Assembly (NCBI GenBank): GCA_948616425.1 | Contig: CAPGBJ010000047.1 | Span: 40,540-104,539 of the forward strand | Direction: 5' to 3' | DNA from: an uncultured Oscillospiraceae bacterium | Lineage (GTDB): Bacteria; Bacillota; Clostridia; Oscillospirales; Oscillospiraceae | Length of the DNA: 64,000 nt | In this document: in pieces, positions 7,270-16,603 of the stretch | Numbering within the stretch: the stretch's first letter is position 1 | How the letters are laid out: each line of letters begins with the position of its first letter | Translations under genes and position numbers: made by a program | The notes under the pieces: generated by a model | What the model saw: only the letters and a program-made list of their open reading frames with translations | Databases searched by the model: none | What the model was told of the DNA's origin: nothing

Positions 7270-8460
7270 CTAAGTCAAATCGGTTTCTGTCAGCTTGTAT
7301 TTCGCTATCAGATCATCCCGGTTATGATGGGACAGGCCAAAGCGAATCAACTGGCGGAAGATGTCATAGAGTACAGCAAACAATGGAACGCCGATGATCA
7401 TCCCGGTAATTCCCCACAGACCGCCGAATAGCAAAATGGAAAACAATACCCAAAAACTGCTCAAGCCGGTGGTATTTCCTAAAATCTTTGGGCCGATCAG
7501 GTTGCCATCGACCTGCTGCAAAATAATGATAAACACAAGGAACATGAGACAGTGCGCCGGGTTTACCAGCAGGAGCAGCAATGCACAGGGGATCGCCCCA
7601 ATGAACGGGCCGAAGAAGGGGATGATGTTGGTCACGCCCACGACTACACTGATGAAAGCTGCGGATTCAAAGCGCATAATGCTGACGGCGGCAAAGCAGA
7701 TCAGGCCGATAATGGCGGAGTCCAGAAGTTTCCCCATTAAAAAGCCGTTAAACATCCTGTCCGCATAACGCACCTCTTTCTCGACCATATCAGCCCACTG
7801 GCGGGGGAAAACTCCGCAGAGCAGCAGCTTGGCTTGGATAGCAAAGGTTTTTCGGCCCGCCAAAAGGTAGGCAGAGATCAGGATTCCGAGGAACAGGTTT
7901 TTCACTATGCTGAATATACCGGCTACCTGTATGCCCAAGCCATTCAGAACGGCTTGGGCGGTAGGCAAAAGGTCTGTCTTTACCCAGCTCTCAAATTTCA
8001 AAATAGCCTTACCGGAAAAGCCGCCCCACCAGGTTTGAAGCTCCGGTTGATCGGCCAAAAGATTGTGGAACCAGTCAATAGCGTTTTCAATTTGAGCAGG
8101 TAAGGCGCTCAAAATGCCAACGATGCTTTCCCAAAATTGAGGAAGCACCAGCACGACCAGTGCCACCGCCAGCAACAGGGCAAACAGCAGAGTAAGCAGG
8201 ATGGACAGTGTTCCAACAAATCGCTTTCTCTTGGGCAGCCCCTTTCCTATCCAGTCTTCCAAACGGTTACAGATCGGGGCAAGGATGTAGGCAATCACCG
8301 CACCGTAGAGGAACGGTGTTAAAATCTTTCCTACCGTTTGGAAAAATGCCAAAATAGCTGGGAGCCGAAACAGCACAAAAAAGCACAACAGACTGATAAT
8401 GGAAACTACAACACCGGTGATCCCCAGCTTCACATATTTTTCATTCTCCCTGTTTTTCAT
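7270..8460 (-). CDS. AI-2E family transporter
   Basis: A 396-aa polytopic membrane protein of the AI-2E exporter-like (PerM/YtvI) family. It has the family layout: two N-terminal helices, an extracytoplasmic segment with NAIDWFHNLLADQPELQ, and a C-terminal bundle with the conserved TNIIPFFGPFIGAIPCALLL and GLSSFWVLFSILLFGGLWG regions. Substrates in this family are diverse and mostly unproven, and AI-2 export should not be assumed. Full length. It is the last gene of the leftward run that starts with the two-component system at 15.9 kb, 57 bp after the DUF4340 gene. Confidence 0.9.
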   Translation of the reverse strand: MKNRENEKYVKLGITGVVVSIISLLCFFVLFRLPAILAFFQTVGKILTPFLYGAVIAYILAPICNRLEDWIGKGLPKRKRFVGTLSILLTLLFALLLAVALVVLVLPQFWESIVGILSALPAQIENAIDWFHNLLADQPELQTWWGGFSGKAILKFESWVKTDLLPTAQAVLNGLGIQVAGIFSIVKNLFLGILISAYLLAGRKTFAIQAKLLLCGVFPRQWADMVEKEVRYADRMFNGFLMGKLLDSAIIGLICFAAVSIMRFESAAFISVVVGVTNIIPFFGPFIGAIPCALLLLLVNPAHCLMFLVFIIILQQVDGNLIGPKILGNTTGLSSFWVLFSILLFGGLWGITGMIIGVPLFAVLYDIFRQLIRFGLSHHNRDDLIAKYKLTETDLT

Positions 8461-8517
8461 TTTGTGTCCCTTTCTGTGGGCCTGATCAAATTGACTGTTG
8501 TAAAAATCGCATCAAAA

Positions 8518-9909
8518 TTATGCCAAAACAATTTTGTTCACTGCCTCTATCAGATTTACTACGCTGCTGCGGGGAACCAACGAAGAGCTTGTGCCATCTA
8601 TTACCGCCAGGCAGTTGTTTCCATCGTAACGATATAGCCGGATGGAAACTTCTTGGTGGTACGCATTGTTTAGATAAACAGTCAGGCCGATCTCTTCTTT
8701 CTGTGTGGGTTCTTCCGAAGTGAAGCTCTCTGCCTTTAATCCGCTCAATGCACTTTGAAAACTGTTGATATTTAATTTTTCGTCCTCTTTATAATACCAT
8801 GCTTTATCATGTCCTCTGCCTTTAGAAGTAAACGTATAGTCATTTCCTTCTAAAGAGATAGAGATACGATCAATGTCTTCGAAAGAGGCAGTCAAAACCT
8901 CCTTGTGGCGAAGCTCATTATAGGATGCCGACATTAAAGTCTTGTAGCTTTTCGCAGCGATTCGGTACACGATTTGGGAACTGCCAACCCGAACGTATGC
9001 AGTTACGCTGTCCTCCGCATTTTCTTTTCCGCTCTGTTTGGCGGCCGCCAATTCTTCTTGATTACGGCCAATTTGAATCACAAAGGTTTCGTCTTCGGCT
9101 TCTTTCTTGTCAGTTTTTGTGAAGTTTACAGTCACTGTCAGCTCCGGCTGATCCAGTCCAAACTGCTTTAATTCCGAATCAGATACATGGTAGCTGGCGT
9201 AGTCAGAAAGGGACAAGCCGCTGATGTTGTTCAAATATTTTTTAACAGCAGCAGTATCTAACGGTTTGCCGTCTGTAAAATAGAGGTCATCAGCGCAGTA
9301 GGTCTGTTTGCTGTCCTTTTCAAAATTTATATGATAGTTTTCCTTTCCTGCAAATTGTATTGTCTTTACCTCCGCAAAGCTGGGGATCTGATCGTGCTGG
9401 ATGAGGTCGCTGAGTTTTTGGCTAAAAGACTCCAGCGGATCATGCTTTACCAGATAAACGCAGCCGTCGCCAATGGAAACATACCTCTGCGAATCCATCT
9501 TGCTAAATGCGCCAAGCTGGATTTCGTGGCTTTTTTCACCGGCTGTAATATGGATCGTGCAGGTGGGCTTGTCCAGACCATATTGCTTATAGTCCGTTAC
9601 ATTTTCAATTACGAAAGAGGCGCCAAACTTCTGGAACTGTCCCAGCAGCCTTGCTATTTTTTCGGCATTGACAGGGAAATTTTCATCTTCGGTGTAATAC
9701 CAGGCCCCATCCTTTTTTTGAAACGCTAAGGAATGATTATCGGTTTTCCAGGACAATGCCGTCACAGTATCGTTTGATATATCTAAGATGACTTTGCCGG
9801 TCATTTTTATCTGCTCTTTTTGGACCTCAAGTCGGCTGATTATAAAGGTGAGCGTGGAGAAGGCGGCCAAAATGCCCAAGAGTATGTAGAGCTTCTTAGC
9901 TTTGCTCAT
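8518..9909 (-). CDS. DUF4340 domain-containing protein
   Basis: A 463-aa membrane-anchored protein: one N-terminal helix (about residues 7-24) and a long extracytoplasmic region with repeated DUF4340-type units (pattern W.Y.ED...N...I..LL...; first unit at WYYTEDENFPVNAEKIARLL, second at WYYKEDEKLNINSFQSALSGL). DUF4340 proteins are typically encoded beside GldA/GldF/GldG-type ABC transporters, as here. The start overlaps the end of the GldG-like gene by 14 bp, indicating translational coupling. Role unknown; a surface assembly or substrate-handling function with the ABC system is inferred. Confidence 0.88.
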   Translation of the reverse strand: MSKAKKLYILLGILAAFSTLTFIISRLEVQKEQIKMTGKVILDISNDTVTALSWKTDNHSLAFQKKDGAWYYTEDENFPVNAEKIARLLGQFQKFGASFVIENVTDYKQYGLDKPTCTIHITAGEKSHEIQLGAFSKMDSQRYVSIGDGCVYLVKHDPLESFSQKLSDLIQHDQIPSFAEVKTIQFAGKENYHINFEKDSKQTYCADDLYFTDGKPLDTAAVKKYLNNISGLSLSDYASYHVSDSELKQFGLDQPELTVTVNFTKTDKKEAEDETFVIQIGRNQEELAAAKQSGKENAEDSVTAYVRVGSSQIVYRIAAKSYKTLMSASYNELRHKEVLTASFEDIDRISISLEGNDYTFTSKGRGHDKAWYYKEDEKLNINSFQSALSGLKAESFTSEEPTQKEEIGLTVYLNNAYHQEVSIRLYRYDGNNCLAVIDGTSSSLVPRSSVVNLIEAVNKIVLA

Positions 9910-11347
9910 TGCGTTTCTTCCTCCTATCTACAACTACAGCTATTCCCATGGCCGCAAATGCCAGAGGCAATATGCCGATCATAACCGTTTTGATGAGGGA
10001 TGCGGTGGAGTCGTTGATGGTCAGATAATTGTAATTCAGGGGTTTGCTTCTAATTGATACCGCTTCCCGATCCCCCAACAAAGATGCGAGTGCGTTCATG
10101 GTGAAATTCAGATTTGCGCCGGATGAGAAGGCGTTAAACTGTTCATCGAGAAACTTGGAGGAGGAAATCCAGATAATTGAACCGCCATTTTTTGCCTCCA
10201 CGGAGACTGCAAGCGCAAACGGCCCATCCACATCCCCGCTCTCTTTCTCATAGGTTTCGATATTGTAGCCGGCTGTTTTGCTGAAGGCGTCGTCCGAGGT
10301 GGTCAGCAGTTTTTTCACACTGCCGCCATTTGTGCTACCCACCGTCAAGCCTTGGGCAATCGGGGCAATCACACGATATTTTCCATCAAGAAGCGAGTCG
10401 GTGATTTTGTGGCTCTGAAGATTGGGAAGCATGATATACGGCATTTGAAAGGCGTAATGGTCTCTGCTGCCCTCGACCACAACCCCATCGGAGGCAGATA
10501 TGCCATAGTCGGACAGCAGGCTATATAAGTTTTTCAGTGTCCCATCTTTGGTAGGTCCAGCCATTACCATCAGCTTCCCGCCGCTCGATACATACTTGGC
10601 CAACAGATCTTTTTCCTCTTGTGAGATATCGGTGGATGGAACATGAATCAAAATGCAATCGGCATCTTTGGGTATGGCGTCCTGGTTTAGCAGGGAGAAT
10701 GTCTTTCGCTCTATGTTGTCCTTTTCCATTTGATTGGAAAAAATAGGGGAAAACGCAGCCTCGCCATGACCTTCCAGCACATAAACCTTGGGGTGGCTCT
10801 GGCTGACAACATAGTCAATAGCGGAGGTGACAGCGCCTTCACCGTCAAAGGAGTATGTGGCGGTGTAGGTTGTATAATCAACATTGGCGACATAAATATC
10901 ATCAAAGCTGATATATCGGCTTCGATCATCGCACTCTACAACTAAACTATTATTTTTTATTTCCTTATCCGTATATTTTGCGGCAAAGGTAGGATGGGCG
11001 TCCGGGTTTTTCTTGATGATTTTGATGTGCTCGGAAAGGCTGTCATATTTGGACAACAAGTTCTCTATGATTTTATTTTCCTGATCGGCCTGCACGATCC
11101 AGTAGATCGTGACGTCCTTATCCAATGAATTGACAACCGTTTTTGTGTTGCTGGTGATGGAATAAAGCTTTGCGGCGCTGATATCCAGTTTTGTCGCAGC
11201 AGGAGGCAGAACTGAGGCCAAAATATTGACGACAACAAGGATGGCCAATACAACGGCGGTAACAGCCAAAGAGTAGGCTCCGCCTTGAAAGGCAATTTCC
11301 CTGGAACGGACGTTCTCGTCCTTATTCAAAAAGGGAAGCAGTTTCAT
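9896..11347 (-). CDS. GldG-like ABC-system extracytoplasmic protein
   Basis: A 483-aa protein with one N-terminal helix (about 24-46), a large extracytoplasmic domain and a C-terminal helix (about 450-472) followed by a short basic tail. The central GldG-like domain has YVLEGHGEAAF, ADCILIHVPSTDISQEEKDLL and GGKLMVMAGPT. Such proteins pair with the GldF permease and GldA ATPase; in Bacteroidetes the set takes part in gliding, while in Firmicutes the function is unknown. The start shares a base with the stop of the permease gene. Confidence 0.88.
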   Translation of the reverse strand: MKLLPFLNKDENVRSREIAFQGGAYSLAVTAVVLAILVVVNILASVLPPAATKLDISAAKLYSITSNTKTVVNSLDKDVTIYWIVQADQENKIIENLLSKYDSLSEHIKIIKKNPDAHPTFAAKYTDKEIKNNSLVVECDDRSRYISFDDIYVANVDYTTYTATYSFDGEGAVTSAIDYVVSQSHPKVYVLEGHGEAAFSPIFSNQMEKDNIERKTFSLLNQDAIPKDADCILIHVPSTDISQEEKDLLAKYVSSGGKLMVMAGPTKDGTLKNLYSLLSDYGISASDGVVVEGSRDHYAFQMPYIMLPNLQSHKITDSLLDGKYRVIAPIAQGLTVGSTNGGSVKKLLTTSDDAFSKTAGYNIETYEKESGDVDGPFALAVSVEAKNGGSIIWISSSKFLDEQFNAFSSGANLNFTMNALASLLGDREAVSIRSKPLNYNYLTINDSTASLIKTVMIGILPLAFAAMGIAVVVDRRKKRNEQS

Positions 11348-12210
11348 CAGTTGTACCTCCTTTTCTCCAAAGACTGGGTAGATAAGAATAAAAAGAATAT
11401 GATGACAGACAGAAAGAATACCACAGCGGTCAAATCAAAGACCCCATCTACAAAAATATAGAACCGGCTAAACAAAGAAAGCTGCGCCATTACTTTGGGC
11501 AACAATCCCTCGAAAAGAGCACTGTTGAAGAAAAAAGTTATACCCAAACACAATATTCCGGCCAGGAAAATACCGTATGACAAATTCTCATTCTTGGTCA
11601 GATGGCGAACCAACAGGGCGACCGCTGCTACAAGAACGGAAAGGGCCACGAGCGTCCCAAAAGGTGTGCTTGAAATATGTTCAGCCAATTTCACACTGTA
11701 GAAGTTAAGCAGCAGAAAAGGGATCGAGATCCCCGCTGCGAAGCCCTGATTCTCTGTCAGGGAAGAAATGAACATTCCGATTGCGATGATTGCGGCCCCC
11801 AAAAGATAAAAGGCCAAAAGGGAGCCATAAGCGGTCGGCAGATAGACCTCACCAAAACGGGCAAAAACCAGCGGATACACTGCGATAATCATAATAGGTA
11901 TCAGGAAAATAAGCAGTAGGGCAAAATATTTGCCCAAGATGATCTGCAATGGCTTGAGCGGCAGTGCATACAGCAGTTGGTCAGTTTTCTGCTTTTTCTC
12001 TTCAGCCATGACGCGCATGGTCAGTACCGGGAGGATGATCACCAGCCCAATGCAGACAAACTTTAAGACAAGCTCAAAATTGGCAACAGAGGACTGGATA
12101 TTATAGAGCATTGCGCCAACGCCAATAAACGCCAGCAGGAAAGCGCAAAACAGGTATGCCGCCAAGGAGTAAAAATATCCGCGCAGCTCATGCTTTAATA
12201 CAGCGATCAT
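11347..12210 (-). CDS. ABC-2 type permease, GldF-like
   Basis: A 287-aa membrane protein with six predicted helices, beginning MIAVLKHELRGYFYSLAAYL, the usual opening of GldF/NosY-type permeases. VMAEEKKQKTDQLLYALPL matches the conserved cytoplasmic loop of ABC-2 permeases. The ATG overlaps the stop of the ATPase gene, and its stop abuts the GldG-like gene, so the three are translationally coupled parts of one transporter. Confidence 0.92.
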   Translation of the reverse strand: MIAVLKHELRGYFYSLAAYLFCAFLLAFIGVGAMLYNIQSSVANFELVLKFVCIGLVIILPVLTMRVMAEEKKQKTDQLLYALPLKPLQIILGKYFALLLIFLIPIMIIAVYPLVFARFGEVYLPTAYGSLLAFYLLGAAIIAIGMFISSLTENQGFAAGISIPFLLLNFYSVKLAEHISSTPFGTLVALSVLVAAVALLVRHLTKNENLSYGIFLAGILCLGITFFFNSALFEGLLPKVMAQLSLFSRFYIFVDGVFDLTAVVFFLSVIIFFLFLSTQSLEKRRYN

Positions 12211-13223
12211 TGTTCTGCCTCCTCATCGTCACAAAGGTTGGCGCCGTCTTTTGAAATAAGATGCTCTTCGGCTGCATCGCCACGTTTTGATTCTTCTGTG
12301 AGCTCCAAAAACACCTCTTCTAAGCTGGCCTTTTTCGATGACATTTCAAAAATTGCTTTTTTGCGCTCCGCAAACGCAAAGAATATCTGGCAGCACAGCT
12401 CACGAATCTTATTTCCGTCTGCTCGAATCAACACAGCAAGGCTGCCATCCTCCTGAACCGTGCTTTCCCAGTTGGAAAACTGCTCCATATTGCCCAGAAT
12501 GGTGTCTGCCTCCTCTGCACTGGCGTAGGTCCGCAGAAAAATATCTCCCGATTGAGTAAGGAGCCTCTCCAAATTTTCAGGTGTGTCAAAGGCCACCAGT
12601 TTGCCGTTTGAGATGATCAGTACCTGCTCACAGATCGCTTGAACCTCAGAAAGGATATGGGAACTAAAAATTACAGTATGCTTTTTTCCAAGCTGCTTGA
12701 CCAGATCCCGGATCTCAATGATTTGAATAGGGTCAAGCCCTACGGTGGGTTCATCTAAAATAATGACCCTGGGGTTCCCAAGGAGAGCCTGAGCAATTCC
12801 TACTCGTTGCTGGTAGCCTTTTGAAAGTGCGGAGATCAGGCGGTTTTGCACCTGGCTTAGACCGGCTTGCTGAATGACCGCATTCACTTGCTGTCGCAAT
12901 TCTGTGCCTCTGAGCCCCTTTGCCTCGCCCACAAAACGCAAATATTCGAGCGGGGTTTCATTCATATACAGCGGGGGATGTTCCGGAAGATATCCAATCA
13001 GTTTTTTCACAGTTTCCGGCTCCTCCAATATATCGTGTCCGGCAATGCGGACAGTTCCGCTGGTGGCAGAAAGGCAACCGGTCATAATGTTCATCGTGGT
13101 GGATTTTCCCGCACCGTTTGGTCCCAAGAAACCATATACATGCCCCTCCTCAATTTCAAAGGAAAGGTCATCTATCGCCATAAAACTGCCATAGCATTTT
13201 GTCAAATGTTCAACGGTTATCAT
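12207..13223 (-). CDS. ABC transporter ATP-binding protein, GldA-like
   Basis: A 338-aa ATPase. Walker A is GPNGAGKSTT near residue 34, the Q-loop region YLPEHPPLY, the signature LSKGYQQRVG, Walker B VIILDEPTVGLDP and the H-switch FSSHIL. A C-terminal extension of about 110 residues follows the nucleotide-binding domain and is acidic at the end. It forms the energising subunit for the permease encoded next. The gene overlaps the lipoprotein gene upstream by 14 bp. Confidence 0.95.
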   Translation of the reverse strand: MITVEHLTKCYGSFMAIDDLSFEIEEGHVYGFLGPNGAGKSTTMNIMTGCLSATSGTVRIAGHDILEEPETVKKLIGYLPEHPPLYMNETPLEYLRFVGEAKGLRGTELRQQVNAVIQQAGLSQVQNRLISALSKGYQQRVGIAQALLGNPRVIILDEPTVGLDPIQIIEIRDLVKQLGKKHTVIFSSHILSEVQAICEQVLIISNGKLVAFDTPENLERLLTQSGDIFLRTYASAEEADTILGNMEQFSNWESTVQEDGSLAVLIRADGNKIRELCCQIFFAFAERKKAIFEMSSKKASLEEVFLELTEESKRGDAAEEHLISKDGANLCDDEEAEQ

Positions 13224-13884
13224 TTTGACTCTCCTTTTTCAATATGCTCAAATCTATGGACTCGCCGGTATTTGCGTCAATCCCCTTTGCTGTCTGGCGG
13301 TTTACCTGATACCAGGCACAGGTGGAGTTGTGGTCGCCTGCGTTGATATAGAGCTGAATGCTGACGGTTTCCGGGTCGGCATCGGCGGCCGCCTGGGGAA
13401 CGTTTTCCCCCGTGGCCTTTGTATAGTAGTCCACTGCCATCTGGCAAAGATCTTCGTTGGTGTAGAACTTAAATTCCGTATAACCCTTCGCTGATACATA
13501 GGTCATACTTTCTGCACGCCCGTCCTCCCAAGTGATGGTGAAATGGGTATCATCAGTTTTCTCCAGTTTGCCGATTGTGCTCACATCGGCAGAACCCATG
13601 TGAAAAGTGGCCTCGTTTTCCTGGATGGAATAGGTAAACCCTAACCCCGTCCCGTTTTCCAGCGAGGCGGTCCGGCCCGATGTTCCGTCTGCGTCAAAGA
13701 AGTAATAAGCAGCCGTGTCTTTTCCCAAAACACACCATGTTCCCGCCTGGATGGCTGGAGTTGCGGTCTGCTCGGACGGTTTTTGCGGCGGCTCTGTTGA
13801 GGGTGTCGGCAACGGGCGACTGCACCCCGCAAGCAGAGTCATCATGCTGAGCGCCGCCCAAAAATACGAAATACTACGTCTCAT
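13210..13884 (-). CDS. Lipoprotein between two-component system and Gld-type ABC operon
   Basis: A 224-aa exported lipoprotein: signal peptide with lipobox LLAGC (Cys near residue 21), a Pro/Thr-rich linker, then a beta-rich domain beginning GTWCVLGKDTAAYYFFDADG that looks like a lipocalin/META-style barrel fold, and a C-terminal helical part. Start ATG 13884 lies six bases after GGAGG and overlaps the histidine kinase stop; ATG 13890 is too close to that site. It probably acts outside the membrane as a sensor partner or a substrate-binding component; neither is shown by the sequence. Confidence 0.8.
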   Translation of the reverse strand: MRRSISYFWAALSMMTLLAGCSRPLPTPSTEPPQKPSEQTATPAIQAGTWCVLGKDTAAYYFFDADGTSGRTASLENGTGLGFTYSIQENEATFHMGSADVSTIGKLEKTDDTHFTITWEDGRAESMTYVSAKGYTEFKFYTNEDLCQMAVDYYTKATGENVPQAAADADPETVSIQLYINAGDHNSTCAWYQVNRQTAKGIDANTGESIDLSILKKESQNDNR

Positions 13885-15205
13885 GCGCATCCTCCTCGGA
13901 GCGTTTTGGCGGGGCGGAGGGGAACCACAGTTCCAGTTGGAAAATCGATCCCGTTTGGCCGGCACAGCACCTTCCGCCCATTTTCTCCATCATGGCCTTC
14001 ATGTTGGCAAGGCCGATATGGGTGCCCTCCTGTTGGAGCGGGGTACTGCTGATCTTATTCTGAAAAAGGATCGCCACTCCGTCGTCCTTTTCCATCACAG
14101 CGATCAAGACCGGAAGCTCTGCATCAGCGTACTTCACCAAATTGGACAGTACATTGTCCATCAATCGCTTGATATATTGTGGGTAGATGGAAATATTGAG
14201 ATCGGGCCAGTCCAGCTCCAACTCGAATGAGAAATTTTGTTGGGTCAAATAGACTGCCATCTCAGACAGCTGGTCATGAAACACATCCCGAACAGGGCGG
14301 GGTGCCTCCAACTCAATGGTTTGATGCCTGGAGACCAGCGAATATTCAAATATATTTTCCGAAAGCTGCTTGATCTGCGCGGCCTTGGCGTCGATCTTCT
14401 CCAGATAGCCGTCCAGCTGGTCCGGGCGGTATTTTTTATACCGGAGAATGTCGGTGTAGATCTGCAACGTCGTCAGCGGCGTGCGCAGATCATGAGACAT
14501 GGCGGTGATCATGGCCTGATTGGCCCGGAAGATATTGATCTCCTGTTCCTTCTGCTCCTGAAAAGCCCGGCGCATGGAGTCCAGGCTGTGGGCCAGCCGG
14601 GTCAGCTCGTGGTTTCCCCGGAAGGTGATGGGCACATCCAGATCGCCGCCCTCCATGGCCTGGATCTCCACACTGAGTTGACAGATATACCGCACCAGGC
14701 CCCGGCTGCCCCATAGGAAAACGCCCAGAAATACCAGCAGGGCAATGCCGAGGGAGAGCACCGTGAGCCAGGTAAAGAACCGGTAGGTATCGTCGGCGTA
14801 GATCACCACCTCAGCGGGTCCGTCCGCAAAGGGGATCTCATAGTAGGAGACCCATGTGTAGTAGGGGACTTCCGTCTCGTTATCCAGGGCTTCTTCGGGA
14901 GCCGCAGAGGTGTAACGCAGGATATTGGAACGGTAGACCTCCATTAAGATCAAAGGATGCTTCTTGTTCCAGTGGGTGATCTGTGCGGTATCCGTGGTGG
15001 CCAGACCGTTTTCTTCCACATAGGACTGAAAATTCCGGATCCGGCGCTCGTTGTATTGCTGCTGGAAGTCAGAACCGTCGAAATACTGCTCCAACAGCCA
15101 GCCGCCGCCAAAGCGGAGGCAGCAGAATACCAGCACAGCGGCTGCGCCGGACAGGAGCAGAAGCAGGCCAAAGTGTGCGGTCAGGCTGGAGGCTCTATGT
15201 TTCAT
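13874..15205 (-). CDS. Sensor histidine kinase (OmpR-class partner)
   Basis: A 443-aa membrane kinase. Helix 1 near residues 12-34, an extracytoplasmic sensor loop to about 140, helix 2 near 143-168, then HAMP, a HisKA domain with phosphoacceptor H in MSHDLRTPLTTLQIY, and a HATPase domain with N box LMDNVLSNLVKYAD and a G region HIGLANM. The ATG overlaps the response regulator stop, so kinase and regulator are coupled. It resembles the kinase at 17845 in size and layout. Signal unknown; position suggests control of the downstream Gld-type ABC genes. Confidence 0.93.
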   Translation of the reverse strand: MKHRASSLTAHFGLLLLLSGAAAVLVFCCLRFGGGWLLEQYFDGSDFQQQYNERRIRNFQSYVEENGLATTDTAQITHWNKKHPLILMEVYRSNILRYTSAAPEEALDNETEVPYYTWVSYYEIPFADGPAEVVIYADDTYRFFTWLTVLSLGIALLVFLGVFLWGSRGLVRYICQLSVEIQAMEGGDLDVPITFRGNHELTRLAHSLDSMRRAFQEQKEQEINIFRANQAMITAMSHDLRTPLTTLQIYTDILRYKKYRPDQLDGYLEKIDAKAAQIKQLSENIFEYSLVSRHQTIELEAPRPVRDVFHDQLSEMAVYLTQQNFSFELELDWPDLNISIYPQYIKRLMDNVLSNLVKYADAELPVLIAVMEKDDGVAILFQNKISSTPLQQEGTHIGLANMKAMMEKMGGRCCAGQTGSIFQLELWFPSAPPKRSEEDAHET

Positions 15206-15917
15206 CTGCTTTCACCTCAAACCGATACCCCTTTCCCCAAACCGTCTTCAGCCGTTTGGGGTTTTGGGCATCCTCCTCAATTTTCACCCGGAGCTTGCGG
15301 ATGTGTACCATGACAGTCCCGTTGGAGATATAAAAATAGGGTTCATTCCAGACGCTCTCATAGATCATCTGCGTGGAGAAAATGCGCTGGGGATTCCGCA
15401 TCAGCAGCCGCAGGATCTTGTATTCGATCTCCGTCAGCTCCACCTCCTCCCCCTGAACCCACACCTGGTTATAGTCCAGGCTGAGCTTGACGCCGTTGGA
15501 GGAGAGCATATTATCCCGGTCCAAAGCTCCGCCCTGAGCCTTCCCCCGGTAGACGCAGTAGCGGCGCAGCAGGGCCTTTACCCGGGCGCTCAACTCCGAG
15601 TAGGAGAAGGGCTTGGCCAGGTAGTCGTCGCCGCCGGCGGTGAGACCGATCAGCTTGTCCGACTCCTGGGCCTTTGCGGTGAGAAAAAGGATGGGGACGG
15701 TAGAGCTTTTTCGGATCTCCTCACAGACACGCAGCCCGGAAATACCAGGCATCATAATATCCAGAATGACCAGGTCGATGGTATCTGCCAGCAGCTCCAA
15801 CGCCCGTTGGCCGCTTTCGGCTTCCAAAATGGAGTAATCTTCTCCGCTCAGGAGGATGCGGATACCCTCCCGGATCTCAGCGTCATCATCTACGACTAAA
15901 ATTGTCTGCATGTCCAT
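15195..15917 (-). CDS. OmpR/PhoB family response regulator
   Basis: A 240-aa regulator with receiver domain (acidic pocket DDD near residues 10-12, phosphoacceptor D53 in LVILDIMMPG, conserved LTAK and LAKPFSYSEL) and a C-terminal winged helix with YESVWNEPYFYISNGTVMVH typical of VanR/CssR-like regulators. First gene of the leftward run, followed by its kinase with an 11-bp overlap. ATG 15917 follows AGGAAGGTG; ATG 15911 is an alternative. Closely related to the regulator at 19157. Confidence 0.95.
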   Translation of the reverse strand: MDMQTILVVDDDAEIREGIRILLSGEDYSILEAESGQRALELLADTIDLVILDIMMPGISGLRVCEEIRKSSTVPILFLTAKAQESDKLIGLTAGGDDYLAKPFSYSELSARVKALLRRYCVYRGKAQGGALDRDNMLSSNGVKLSLDYNQVWVQGEEVELTEIEYKILRLLMRNPQRIFSTQMIYESVWNEPYFYISNGTVMVHIRKLRVKIEEDAQNPKRLKTVWGKGYRFEVKADET

Positions 15918-15941
15918 GGGATCACCTTCCTAAAGAAAATT

Positions 15942-15981
15942 GCGGACACCTCCCGCTTGCGATGATGCAGGAGGTGTCCGC
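15942..15981 (-). terminator. Terminator of the lysine-rich lipoprotein gene
   Basis: Perfect 12-bp stem GCGGACACCTCC / GGAGGTGTCCGC, followed on the minus strand by AATTTTCTTT. It separates the lipoprotein gene from the two-component operon. Confidence 0.85.
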
Positions 15982-16033
15982 CGCGGGGCTATATGAGAAA
16001 GGAGAGGAAAGATGAAAAAGCGGATGTATATGC

Positions 16034-16603
16034 TTACTTGCCGCCCTTGCTGCCGGTCTTGCCTGTGCTCGGACCCTTTTTGATGGTCGGAGCCTTGACA
16101 TTACCCTTTTTCTTAGCGGTCTTGTCCTTTTTAGCGGTGCTTTTCTTATCGGTGCTATTGCTGTCCTTTTTGCCGCTGTCCTTCTGGGTGGTGCCGGTGG
16201 TGCCGGTGCCCTTCTGGCCGGAATCCTTAACCGGATTCTTCACAGGAGCTTTGTCCAATGTACCGGCGGCGCCCTTGTCGTCCTTCTTGTCGGCGCCCTT
16301 ATCGTCCTTCTTGCCCTCGTCGACCTTGCCGGCGTCCTCCTTGCCGTCCTTCTTGTCCTCGTCCACCTTGCCGGCGGGCTTGTCATCCTTCTTACCGACG
16401 TCCGTCTTGCCCGTGTCCTTCTTGACGGGCTTGTTGCTGGACGGCTTCTTGTTGGGCTCCACCTGGGTCGTCCCCGGTTTCTTGTTCAGGTCCTTGTTGG
16501 GCTTCTTCGCACCGCAGCCCACCAGCCCCGTGAAGCACATCACGGCAACGAGGAGCAGGGCCCCTCCACGCTGCACCTTCTGTTTCAGCTTGTTGTCGTT
16601 CAT
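16034..16603 (-). CDS. Lysine/aspartate-rich lipoprotein
   Basis: About 189 aa. Signal peptide GGALLLVAVMCFTGLVGC ends in a lipobox Cys; everything after it is low complexity, made of Lys, Asp, Gly, Thr and Pro in short units such as GKKDD, DEDKKDGKEDAGK and KKDSNSTDKK. There is no hydrophobic core, so the exported part is disordered and very basic at the end (KKGNVKAPTIKKGPSTGKTG). It could bind the anionic wall or tether to DNA/teichoic acid; this is inference. Start ATG 16603 has a better ribosome-site spacing than ATG 16612. It lies between two two-component systems, in its own unit. Confidence 0.75.
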   Translation of the reverse strand: MNDNKLKQKVQRGGALLLVAVMCFTGLVGCGAKKPNKDLNKKPGTTQVEPNKKPSSNKPVKKDTGKTDVGKKDDKPAGKVDEDKKDGKEDAGKVDEGKKDDKGADKKDDKGAAGTLDKAPVKNPVKDSGQKGTGTTGTTQKDSGKKDSNSTDKKSTAKKDKTAKKKGNVKAPTIKKGPSTGKTGSKGGK

